From positions 1 through 64,000 of the forward strand of contig DATMNI010000377.1 of NCBI GenBank assembly GCA_035570275.1: a DNA stretch of 64,000 nucleotides, in the 5' to 3' direction. Below are positions 49,033 to 56,847 of the stretch, one piece after another. How positions within the stretch are numbered: the first letter of the stretch is position 1; each line of letters starts with the position of its first letter. The notes beneath the pieces were generated by a model. That model had not been told where the DNA came from. It ran no database searches and worked only from the letters and a program-made list of their open reading frames with translations. The DNA is from DATMNI01 sp035570275 (GTDB taxonomy: Bacteria; Acidobacteriota; Terriglobia; Bryobacterales; Bryobacteraceae). Both the position numbers and the translations under genes were made by a program.

Positions 49033-50436
49033 CTACTTCACCGTGATCCAGACCGGCTGCGAAACCGCGCCGCCCGACTCCACGCGGAAGGCCTGCCTGC
49101 CCGCGGCAACATCTCCGGGCAACGCGCCGTTGATCTGCCGGTAACCCTGCCCATCCGGTTCGGCGATGGTCAGCGTGCGCAGCCGCCATTCCCCGGCCCA
49201 GAGCCGCACGTTTTGGCAGTCGCAGTTTTCGGGAAGCCCCAACACCCAGCAACTCAGGTATCCCTCCTTGAGCCCTTCCCTGTGCCCCTCCACGGGACCC
49301 TCCATGGGCGCGCCCCGGGCATCGGCCCGTCGGATTTCCCCCGGCGTCCAAGTCAGCGAATCGAAAACGCCATGCACTACGATATCGCCGGCCACCGGCG
49401 GCACGTCCACCGGGATTCGCAGCGGCCGGCTGAAGGGGCTGTTTTTCAAACGGAGCCGGAGTGGAATCCACCCGGCGGCAGTCCCCGGCGGCAGCCGGAA
49501 ATTCGCCAGATATAGACCGTTCTCCTGGCGGCCTAAATGCACGGCGGGCGCGCCGAATTCGCCGGCCTCCAGGCACAGGTCATCCCGCGTCAGGTTTTCC
49601 GTGGAGCTTTTGAACCAGCACGAGATGTATTCGTCCCGCGTGGTCGCAAAGTTCTTGCCGCCGGTCGTGGCGTTGCTCGCCGATACCAACTCAGGCGCTG
49701 GAAGTTGCGGCCGGGCGGGCTCCGGTTCCCATTTCCGGTAGCAGGCTACCGACGCATTGATGGAGTCCACGGCGAACAATTCCACGCGCGCGAAGCCGGC
49801 GGCCCGGCACATCGCCAGCAGGCAGCCCACCGTCATCCCAACCCAGTTATCCATCTGGCCGTTCAGCTCATCGGTCTCGTAAAACTCCATGGTGGGAATG
49901 TCGGCCACGTGCTCGCGCCACGCCGGGCCATCCGTCACGAAGGTTTCGATGATGGCCACATCCGTTGCCAGGCCGCAAACGATCTCCAGGCCCAGCACCG
50001 GGTGGCGTAGATGGTACAGCACGCCCAGGCAGAGCACGATGTCGAAGTTCCCCAGCCCGGCCGCCGGGAGTTCGAACAAATCCAGGTTGCGGTAGGCCGC
50101 CTTCGATCCCAGCAGGCGATGCATGCGCAAGTAGTTCGGAATCTCCACCCGGTCCACCGATGTCACTTCGGCCCCGCGCCGTTCTGCTTCGAAGCTAAAC
50201 CAGCCGTCCCAGGCGCCGATGTCGAGCACACGCTTGCCGTGAAGGTCGCCCGGGATGGGAAAGCGCAGCCAGCGTTCCCGCTGCCACTCCAAGCTCATTA
50301 CCGCCGGGATCACGGAGCCGTCAGGCAGTGCAAAGCTGTGATACCAGCCCTTTTGGGACAGTTCGGCGCTCAGGTCGTTCTGCTTTCTGCGCCGGTCTTT
50401 GAGGGATTGCGAACCGAGCGATTGGGACCCGTCCAC
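49033..50436 (-). CDS. SAM-dependent methyltransferase (CmoB/DUF1698-like) with beta-rich C-terminal extension
   Basis: 467 residues from GTG 50436, 5 bp after the stop of the preceding gene. The N-terminal half is a class I methyltransferase: motif I VLDIGAWDGWFSFEAERRGA, acidic loop VTSVDRVEIP, motif IV FDIVLCLGVLYHLRHPVLGL. This core resembles CmoB-type DUF1698 enzymes. Residues about 240-467 form two immunoglobulin-like or beta-sandwich segments (LYLANFRLPPGTAAGWIPLR; QAFRVESGG) unrelated to tRNA modification, so the true substrate is more likely a glycan, lipid or small molecule. No signal peptide. Confidence 0.82.
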   Translation of the reverse strand: MDGSQSLGSQSLKDRRRKQNDLSAELSQKGWYHSFALPDGSVIPAVMSLEWQRERWLRFPIPGDLHGKRVLDIGAWDGWFSFEAERRGAEVTSVDRVEIPNYLRMHRLLGSKAAYRNLDLFELPAAGLGNFDIVLCLGVLYHLRHPVLGLEIVCGLATDVAIIETFVTDGPAWREHVADIPTMEFYETDELNGQMDNWVGMTVGCLLAMCRAAGFARVELFAVDSINASVACYRKWEPEPARPQLPAPELVSASNATTGGKNFATTRDEYISCWFKSSTENLTRDDLCLEAGEFGAPAVHLGRQENGLYLANFRLPPGTAAGWIPLRLRLKNSPFSRPLRIPVDVPPVAGDIVVHGVFDSLTWTPGEIRRADARGAPMEGPVEGHREGLKEGYLSCWVLGLPENCDCQNVRLWAGEWRLRTLTIAEPDGQGYRQINGALPGDVAAGRQAFRVESGGAVSQPVWITVK

Positions 50437-50441
50437 ACCGC

Positions 50442-51317
50442 CTATTTTTGCACTTCCGCGTACAGCCAATCGCGAATGCGCAAATACCACTCCGCGCCCA
50501 AAGACTCCGGCGGCCCGGCCATGGCTTGGGATTCGTCGCGGCGTTTCCGGATCGCATCTGGCCCAGCCTGGCTGCGGTCCAGCGTGGCGGCGATCCCCAT
50601 GTCCTGAATCGCATTCCGGCGAATCATACCGCGCACGGTTAGCGGATGGGCCTCGGGCATTTCCGGCTTGCCGCCAATATAGCCCGCCAGAACTCCCGCC
50701 GCGGATGCGTCCGCGGGCTCTTCCAGACGCGGCAGGCTGACGGTTTCCGCGGTCCCGCGACTTGCAAGGATGGAATTGCCCGGCACGCGCGCCGGCGTGA
50801 CGCGAATCTCCAGCGGCCGCACCAGAAAGTAGCCCACCTTCAACTGGACCTCCAGCCGGAACCGTGCCACTTCCGCGTCCGGCGGAATCCACACGTCCAG
50901 CAGATACACCCGCGCGGTCTGTTCCGGGATCTGCTCGTCGGGATCTGGTACGACTCCGAAATCCGGCAGGCGGCGGACCTCGGACAAGGCGTCCGGCACC
51001 CAGCCGTCTTTGGTCTTCGTGAAGCGTTCCTTATATAGCGCGACCCGGCAGGCGTTGACCGGGTTGGTGACCACATACAGGAAGTAGCTCATGCGCGGCG
51101 GAACCGAAACCACCACGTGAAACGAAGCCGACCCGTTGCGCGCCACGGCCGGAGACAGGACCTCGCGCGGCGATTCGGCGCGGTCGCTCTTGACGATGTT
51201 GCCGAACGGATCCACGCGTTGGAACTCGGAATAGAGTTCCAGGGATTGCGCCGGCAGCCCAGCGGCGGCGAACGCCAGCAGTAGCACGGACCTCCTGGTC
51301 TGTGTTGCCGGCCCCAC
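50442..51317 (-). CDS. exported protein of unknown function
   Basis: 291 residues, GTG start. A Tat-like or Sec signal (TRRSVLLLAFAAAGLPAQS) starts the protein. The body has features such as FGNIVKSDRAESPREVLSP, SVPPRMSYFLYVVTNP and VYLLDVWIPPDAEVARFRLE, suggesting a beta-rich first domain of about 180 residues and a helical tail (GMIRRNAIQDMGI, LGAEWYLRIRDWLY). I do not recognise the family. It lies 5 bp before the methyltransferase and 6 bp after a small membrane-protein gene, so four genes form one operon. Confidence 0.7.
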   Translation of the reverse strand: MGPATQTRRSVLLLAFAAAGLPAQSLELYSEFQRVDPFGNIVKSDRAESPREVLSPAVARNGSASFHVVVSVPPRMSYFLYVVTNPVNACRVALYKERFTKTKDGWVPDALSEVRRLPDFGVVPDPDEQIPEQTARVYLLDVWIPPDAEVARFRLEVQLKVGYFLVRPLEIRVTPARVPGNSILASRGTAETVSLPRLEEPADASAAGVLAGYIGGKPEMPEAHPLTVRGMIRRNAIQDMGIAATLDRSQAGPDAIRKRRDESQAMAGPPESLGAEWYLRIRDWLYAEVQK

Positions 51318-51323
51318 GATGAC

Positions 51324-51506
51324 CTACCGGTGTCCCAGGTACATCAGCCAGCCGATTCCAAACAGGGCCACTAGAAAGCAGGCGAAGGTATACACGCCGT
51401 AGTTGAGGCGGTCGCGGTCGGTCCGTTTGGTCACCACGCCCAGCACCACCGACGTGAACAGCGAAAACAGAAACGCCGCCTCGAAATGCGAGAGGTTCAT
51501 CTTCAT
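51324..51506 (-). CDS. small two-helix membrane protein
   Basis: 60 residues from ATG 51506, which overlaps the stop of the upstream DUF6677 gene as ATGA. Two membrane helices (EAAFLFSLFTSVVLGVVT; YTFACFLVALFGIGWLMYL) flank a charged loop (KRTDRDRLNYG). Longer open frame upstream in this phase belongs to another gene read out of frame. The function is unknown; its coupling with the DUF6677 gene suggests a complex. Confidence 0.7.
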   Translation of the reverse strand: MKMNLSHFEAAFLFSLFTSVVLGVVTKRTDRDRLNYGVYTFACFLVALFGIGWLMYLGHR

Positions 51507-51922
51507 CAGTCTTTCCTCCCGACTGCGATCTCGTAGGCATCCACCATCGCCAGCACGTTCAGCAGCCCGGCTGTGACCAAAAACTTGGTCCCATAATCGT
51601 GAACGTGGCCGGCAACATCGGCCTGCGTATAGCCAAGCCAGACGCTGAGCAGATACAGAATCCCCGAGCAGACATCGCCCACAAAGCCGCCGGTATTGAT
51701 GAGGATGGTCAGGAAGTCGCCGCTCTGGGGCTGGAACATGGCCCCGCGCATGAGCAGCCCGCAAACGAACATTCCCGTAACCGCGGCCAGCAGCAAGCCG
51801 CCCCGTCCGTTCCGCTTGAGCAGAAAGTGGCCGCCTCCGGGGATGAGCCAGCCCAACGCCACTGCCGGCATCCAGGCGCTCAGGGGAGGCGCGGGCGGCT
51901 TCTGTACTTTTTCCTTGGTCAT
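51506..51922 (-). CDS. DUF6677-like TM2-type membrane protein
   Basis: 138 residues with about three or four membrane helices. The start of the first helix, AVALGWLIPGGGHFLLKRNGRGG, resembles TM2/DUF6677 proteins (GWLIPGxGHxxxGR). A proline-rich cytoplasmic tail precedes it. The function is not known. It is first in the minus-strand operon that continues with a small membrane protein, an exported protein and the methyltransferase. Confidence 0.75.
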   Translation of the reverse strand: MTKEKVQKPPAPPLSAWMPAVALGWLIPGGGHFLLKRNGRGGLLLAAVTGMFVCGLLMRGAMFQPQSGDFLTILINTGGFVGDVCSGILYLLSVWLGYTQADVAGHVHDYGTKFLVTAGLLNVLAMVDAYEIAVGRKD

Positions 51923-52003
51923 ACGTTTCTCCTAAAGTTTACCAGTGCCGCAGGTGTCCTCGCTGCTGTAACCTTTTCCCCAAACTCCAGTATCCGTATT
52001 GAC

Positions 52004-54553
52004 ATGCTTGACTCCGCCATGCGAGATCTGCGCTTCGCCGTCCGGCAGTTGGCCAAGAGCAAAGGCTTCACGGTGACGGCCGTGCTGACCGTGGCCCTGG
52101 CCATCGGCGCCAATACCGCCATCTTCACGCTGGTGAACGCGGTGATGTTTCAATCGCTGCCGGTCAGCGATCCGCGCCAACTCTACCGCCTGGGCGATGC
52201 CGACAACTGTTGCGTGGATGGCGGCATCCAGACCCGGTTCTCCATCTTCGCCTATCCGCTGTACCTCTACCTGCGCGACCACACGCCGGAGTTTCAGGAT
52301 ATGGCCGCCTTTCAGGCCGGGCCGGCGCGGGTGGGCGTGCATCGCGGCAGCACTGGGTCACACGCAAACGGGACGGCGGCCGAGCCGTTTGTCGATCAGT
52401 TCGTCTCCGGCAAGTACTTTTCGATGTTCGGAATCCGTCCGTTCGCCGGGCGCTTGCTCACCGCCTCCGATGACGTGCGCGGCGCGCCCCCGGTGGCAGT
52501 GATGAGCTACCGCGCCTGGGCGCTGCAGTACGGCTCTGACCCCTCCGTGATCGGCGCCAGTTTCCTGATCGGTGGCGCGCCGTTCACCATTGCGGGCATT
52601 GCCCCGCCAGGTTTCTTCGGCGCCACGCTGCGGCCGGACCCGCCGGATTTCTGGCTGCCGCTGGCGGCCGAGCGCGAAGTTCACCGCCAGAATGCGCTGC
52701 TGGACCACAAAACCGACCACTGGCTCTACATCATCGGCCGCATCAGGCCGGGCGCGGCGCTCGGGCCGGTGGAAGCCGAAATCAACGTGTTGCTCAAACA
52801 GTGGCTGCGCGAAAACGATCCGCCCACCACGCCGGCTTCCAAACAGGCTTTCGACGGCCAGCACGTCACCCTGGCGCCCGCCGGCAGCGGCATTCAGCAA
52901 CTGAAGGAGAACTACGGCTCAGATCTGAAACTGCTGGCGGCGGTCACGGGCCTGGTCCTGTTGATCGCCTGCGCCAACCTGGCTAACCTGCTGCTGGCGC
53001 GCGGCGCTGCCAACCGCGCGCAGGCTTCCATCCGGGTGGCGCTGGGCGCGCCGCGCTCGCGCCTGGTCCGCCAGACTCTCACTGAGGCGGTGGTGCTGGC
53101 GGTGGCGGGCGGTGCGGCCGGAGTCCTGCTGGCGATGGCGGGAACCAAAGCGCTCCTCAACCTGGCATTCAGCGCGGCCAGGTTCGTTCCCATCAGCTCC
53201 GCGCCGTCGCTGCCCGTCCTCGGGTTTTCGTTCCTGCTGTCGCTGGCGACGGGTGTAGTCTTCGGGATTGTGCCTGCCTGGTCGGCCTCGCGCGCCGACC
53301 CCGCGGCCGCACTGCGCGGCGCCGGCCGGTCCACCTCCGGCGGCGCCACGTTCACGCAGAAGCTGCTGGTGGCGCTGCAGGTGGCGCTCTCGCTGGTGCT
53401 CCTGGCAGGCGCGGGACTGATGGTGCAGACGCTCGGCAATCTGCAGAATCAACGGTTCGGTTTCGAGTTGGAAGGGCGGGCGGTGGTGAATGTAAACGCG
53501 GCATTCGGCGGTTATTCACCCGAAAAGCTAGCCGCGGTCTACGGGGAAATCGAGCGCCGCATGAAGGCGCTGGGCGGCGTGCGCGCCGCCAGCCTTTCGC
53601 TGTACAGCCCCATGGAGGGCAACAACTGGAATTCGCGGATTTGGCTTGCGGACCAGGCGGCGGACGCCAACCCGCAGTCGGTATCGTGGGTGCGAGTGAG
53701 TTCCAGCTTCTTCGAAACCATCGGCGCCCGTATCGTGCACGGCCGCATGTTCGACGAACGCGACACGCCGGACGCGGCCCACGTCACCGTGGTCAACCAG
53801 GCTTTCGTAGACAAATTTCTGCCGAATCAAGACCCTGTCGGAAAGCGCTTCGGCATGGGTGGAGCGCCCCATCGCGGCGATTATCAGATCGCCGGCGTGG
53901 TCGAAAACGTCCGTTTCCGCAATCCGCGCAGTCCTGCGGCGCCGATGTACTTCCTGCCGCTGCTGCAATTGTCGAAGAGCGATTGGAGCGACCCCACACT
54001 GGCGAGGTCCACTGTGATCGGCAACATCGAGTTGCGCATGGCCGGCAATGCGAAGCCCCAGGCCGCCCAGATCGTCCGTGCGTTGGGCGAGATCGACCCC
54101 AATCTCACGGTGATCAACATAAACACCATGCAGGATCAACTCGGCAGGCTGCTGGGCCATGAACGGTTGATCGCGCGGTTGACCGAAGGCTTCGGCCTGC
54201 TCGCCCTGGTGCTGGCTTCGATCGGACTGTACGGCGTCACGGCGCATTCGGTGGCCGGGCGAACCGGTGAAATCGGCGTTCGCATGGCGCTGGGGGCGAC
54301 GCGCGCCACGGTGACCGGCATGATTCTGCGCAGCGTCTTCGGACAGATCGCCTGCGGGGTGGCGATTGGCGTGCCAGCGGCGCTGGCGGCCGGGCGGATT
54401 CTGGCCGATCAACTCTTTGGCGTCGGTAGTGCGGACCCCATGACGCTGGCCGCGGTGGTGGGTGCGTTATCTGTCTCGGCGCTGGTGGCGGGCCTGCTGC
54501 CGGCACTGCGCGCCAGCGGTATCGACCCGGTGCAGGCGCTGCGGGCGGAGTAG
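52004..54553 (+). CDS. ADOP-family FtsX/MacB-type ABC transporter permease
   Basis: About 849 residues. The start at ATG 52004 gives the typical N terminus MRDLRFAVRQLAKSKGFT (an ATG at 52019 is also possible). Two FtsX modules, each with periplasmic MacB_PCD domains: helix 1 (VTAVLTVALAIGANTAIFTL), periplasmic core, then three helices (LLIACANLANLLLARGA), and a second half ending DQLFGVGSADPMTL and PALRASGIDPVQALRAE. This is the Acidobacterial duplicated orphan permease type; no ATPase gene lies beside it. It probably moves lipids, peptides or drugs, or transmits mechanical force across the envelope. Confidence 0.92.
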   Translation: MLDSAMRDLRFAVRQLAKSKGFTVTAVLTVALAIGANTAIFTLVNAVMFQSLPVSDPRQLYRLGDADNCCVDGGIQTRFSIFAYPLYLYLRDHTPEFQDMAAFQAGPARVGVHRGSTGSHANGTAAEPFVDQFVSGKYFSMFGIRPFAGRLLTASDDVRGAPPVAVMSYRAWALQYGSDPSVIGASFLIGGAPFTIAGIAPPGFFGATLRPDPPDFWLPLAAEREVHRQNALLDHKTDHWLYIIGRIRPGAALGPVEAEINVLLKQWLRENDPPTTPASKQAFDGQHVTLAPAGSGIQQLKENYGSDLKLLAAVTGLVLLIACANLANLLLARGAANRAQASIRVALGAPRSRLVRQTLTEAVVLAVAGGAAGVLLAMAGTKALLNLAFSAARFVPISSAPSLPVLGFSFLLSLATGVVFGIVPAWSASRADPAAALRGAGRSTSGGATFTQKLLVALQVALSLVLLAGAGLMVQTLGNLQNQRFGFELEGRAVVNVNAAFGGYSPEKLAAVYGEIERRMKALGGVRAASLSLYSPMEGNNWNSRIWLADQAADANPQSVSWVRVSSSFFETIGARIVHGRMFDERDTPDAAHVTVVNQAFVDKFLPNQDPVGKRFGMGGAPHRGDYQIAGVVENVRFRNPRSPAAPMYFLPLLQLSKSDWSDPTLARSTVIGNIELRMAGNAKPQAAQIVRALGEIDPNLTVININTMQDQLGRLLGHERLIARLTEGFGLLALVLASIGLYGVTAHSVAGRTGEIGVRMALGATRATVTGMILRSVFGQIACGVAIGVPAALAAGRILADQLFGVGSADPMTLAAVVGALSVSALVAGLLPALRASGIDPVQALRAE

Positions 54554-54650
54554 CTTTTTAGCTATCAGCTATCAGCCATCAGCTAAACCAGCACCACCGG
54601 CGCGCGCGCCAAGGTTCAAGCTGAGCGCTGAAAGCTGATAGCTGAAAGCT
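54552..54650. terminator. inverted repeat between convergent genes
   Basis: Arms of 32-33 bp (54552-54584 and 54619-54650) made of AGCTATCAGC-type units are complementary over roughly 80 percent of positions, with a 34-bp loop. It lies exactly between the stop of the ADOP permease and the stop of the convergent Solibacter-domain gene, so a two-way terminator is likely. The CAGCTATCAGC unit looks like a dispersed repeat. Confidence 0.65.
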
Positions 54651-54656
54651 CTCTCG

Positions 54657-56558
54657 TCACTGAACACTAATGGTGACCACGTTCGAAACCTGCCCATCCA
54701 CCGTGAGGATCACGCTTGTTTCGCCGCTGCCGCGAAGGCCGAGCACGAGGGCGGCATTGACCTGATCCAGCCCGGTGTAGTTCGGCGCCGGGCCCGCATA
54801 CAGCACCGGCACACTCATCCCGTTGATGGTCACCTGGACCTTGGCAAGTGAGCTGGCATTTCTGATTCCGGTTCCGTAGAAACTCACATAGACCGGCGTG
54901 TCCACCCCCAGGACGATCGGCACCGCAGCGCACCCCGATCCTCCGCCCGCGCTGCCGCACTGAAACACCGGCACCGGCGATTGCAGTTGCGGATTGGACG
55001 CCTGCACCGCGATGGCTATGGCGGCGGCCACTCCGGTTCCGGCCCCGTTCATGCTGAAGAGCGCCGGCGCGATGGGTTGAACGGCCCCGGTGAACGTTTG
55101 CGGAGTGGCGGCGTTAGACACCGCGAACACTGCCTGACCCGGCGCGGTTCCGTCCGGCACTTCGAAATTGATCTGGCCCGGAGAAACGTAGATCAGCGGA
55201 GCCTTGCGCGGCACTCCGGCGGCGTCTGTCACCGTAAGGGTCACGCCACCGAGCGTTGTCTGCAAGGGCAAAGACGTAGCCTGCACCGTACCCGCCGCCA
55301 GGTTTGCGCCAAAGAGCGACGCCAGCGAATCCGGCGCCACTGCAGCGGTGGGCGCGGCCGCGGATTGTACCGCGCTGCCGGCGATTACGCCGTAGTAGCG
55401 GCCCATCCAGTACGGCAGGATATAGTCGATCCCCGGGCTTTCAACCCGTCCGGAGCCTCCGCCCGCCAGTTGGAACGGGTCGCGCTGCCAGAGGAAGTCC
55501 GTGGGAACCCGCAGGGGAACGGGGATGGGCTGACACGCTTCGCTGCCGCAAACCTGGACCGACTTTGTGAGATCCACTCCAAAATCCCGATTGGGCCTAA
55601 GCAGCCACTGGTCCAGCAAGCTGGCCATTTCGGCGTCGCGGGTTGGATCGGGCCCCCGGATGACCCGGTCGATGACGTCAAAGAAAGCGTTCTGGTGCGA
55701 TGCCGTGAAGTCGCGCACAATCTGGTAGGCGGCCCGGTTGTCCCCATTACTTTGCAGCCGGATCAGATTGTAAAAGGTCATGTAATCCAGGTTGAACTTA
55801 AAATACGAGGAGTTGTCATTCACATCGACCAGCACGCCCACATTCACCGGCAGTGCCAGAAATGGGCCGCCGATGGTGTTGGCCGGATTCACGTGGCGCG
55901 CCACTTGCAGAAGCATCTGCAGTTCCTCGGGACGCAGCAGGAACGTATTCGAGATATCGTCATTCGGCGACCACTGGTGACTCGCGATAAACCCGGCCAT
56001 GCGCGTTGCCAGGTCGCTGATGCCGCTCTTGACGGCGGCGTCATCCACCACGTCGAATGCCGCGCCCAGCCCGAAGAAGGCGCCTACTACTTCGTCGCGC
56101 GACGTATTGTCCACCCAGATCCACGGCGGGTTCTGGTGGATTGTGTTGTTCACCTCTTCGTTCTGAATTCCGGCGGCGTATGGGGAAGCGGCCAGCGCCA
56201 TGCATCGCGCCAGGCGGTTGTCGCCGGTCACGTCCACCAGGCCCTTGAGCCCTGCCAGCGCGGCCTTCACGTTATTCAATGCGTCGGCCGATTGCGTAAC
56301 CTTATAGCGGAAGGCTTCGGCGGCCAGGTAGGCGCCGGTCCACAATGCCGAATCGCCGCAGCGCGTATAACCCACGATCTGCGTGCTTGTCGGGGAAGTG
56401 TAGATCGGATCCAGAATCGTGCCGAACGGGAAGTGCCGGGCGCGGATGGCCGCCGAGATCGCCACCGCATCCGCTTCGGATGCGTATGCCTCACGGACAG
56501 CCCCACAGACACAGACGCAAAGAATCGCTGCGGCGAAAGTCCTCTTCGGCAAGCGCAC
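54657..56558 (-). CDS. secreted protein with Solibacter C-terminal domain (TIGR03437-type)
   Basis: 633 residues. A signal peptide (LPKRTFAAAILCVCVCGAV) starts it. Residues about 30-390 are helical with GYTRCGDSALWTGAYLAAEA, recalling (alpha/alpha)6-barrel sugar-active enzymes, but catalytic residues cannot be assigned. The last 230 residues match the 'Solibacter uncharacterized C-terminal domain': DSLASLFGANLAAGT, LGGVTLTVTDAAGV, PLIYVSPGQINFEVPDG, VYVSFYGTGIRNAS, PNYTGLDQVNAAL and a terminal VSNVVTISVQ. This domain is characteristic of Solibacter-like Acidobacteria. The role of the protein is unknown. Confidence 0.82.
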   Translation of the reverse strand: MRLPKRTFAAAILCVCVCGAVREAYASEADAVAISAAIRARHFPFGTILDPIYTSPTSTQIVGYTRCGDSALWTGAYLAAEAFRYKVTQSADALNNVKAALAGLKGLVDVTGDNRLARCMALAASPYAAGIQNEEVNNTIHQNPPWIWVDNTSRDEVVGAFFGLGAAFDVVDDAAVKSGISDLATRMAGFIASHQWSPNDDISNTFLLRPEELQMLLQVARHVNPANTIGGPFLALPVNVGVLVDVNDNSSYFKFNLDYMTFYNLIRLQSNGDNRAAYQIVRDFTASHQNAFFDVIDRVIRGPDPTRDAEMASLLDQWLLRPNRDFGVDLTKSVQVCGSEACQPIPVPLRVPTDFLWQRDPFQLAGGGSGRVESPGIDYILPYWMGRYYGVIAGSAVQSAAAPTAAVAPDSLASLFGANLAAGTVQATSLPLQTTLGGVTLTVTDAAGVPRKAPLIYVSPGQINFEVPDGTAPGQAVFAVSNAATPQTFTGAVQPIAPALFSMNGAGTGVAAAIAIAVQASNPQLQSPVPVFQCGSAGGGSGCAAVPIVLGVDTPVYVSFYGTGIRNASSLAKVQVTINGMSVPVLYAGPAPNYTGLDQVNAALVLGLRGSGETSVILTVDGQVSNVVTISVQ

Positions 56559-56645
56559 CTTCCTCGTTCTATATGTCTGACGAGATCTGGGTGGAAATGG
56601 TTGCCGACGGGTACTTGGTACACGATTTCACAAATACATCTCCGG

Positions 56646-56678
56646 GAAACCGCTTGCTTACGCGCGCGGCTCCGATCA
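56646..56678 (+). repeat. short dispersed repeat (GAAACCGCTTGCT type)
   Basis: 33 bp nearly identical to 28580-28612 (one difference, T for G), with the landmarks GAAACCGCTTGCT, ACGCGCGCGG and CTCCGATCA. At 24148 a related but degenerate copy may be present. Nearby ACCGTTAGGAAGCGGTTCCC (56688-56707) partly complements its start. Confidence 0.75.
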
Positions 56679-56786
56679 GAGCCGCGACCGTTAGGAAGCG
56701 GTTCCCTCCAAATACGCGACTACGTCAGGGAACTTCTGAAACGGTGAACTGAGTGTGGGGATTCAGCCTTACGGGAACTTACGGAT

Positions 56787-56821
56787 GTAAGCGTTTGCTC
56801 AAATCGCCAAAAAGCTATATT
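56787..56821 (+). promoter_or_regulatory. LacI/GalR-type operator and promoter of GH51
   Basis: GTAAGCGTTTGC (56787-56798) matches the LacI/GalR operator pattern with a central CG; its outer bases match the GH127 site GTAAGCGCTTAC except at two positions. A possible promoter overlaps it: TTTGCT (56794-56799), 16-bp spacer, TATATT (56816-56821). Binding would block the -35, giving repression until a sugar inducer appears. Confidence 0.55.
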
Positions 56822-56847
56822 ATGGCCGTGCCCGGAGACCTGAAGGT

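Noticed and set aside
51599..52003. N-terminal extension of the ADOP permease
   Set aside because: It overlaps the DUF6677 gene on the other strand and has no similarity to permeases, whose N terminus (MRDLRFAVRQL) starts at 52004-52019.
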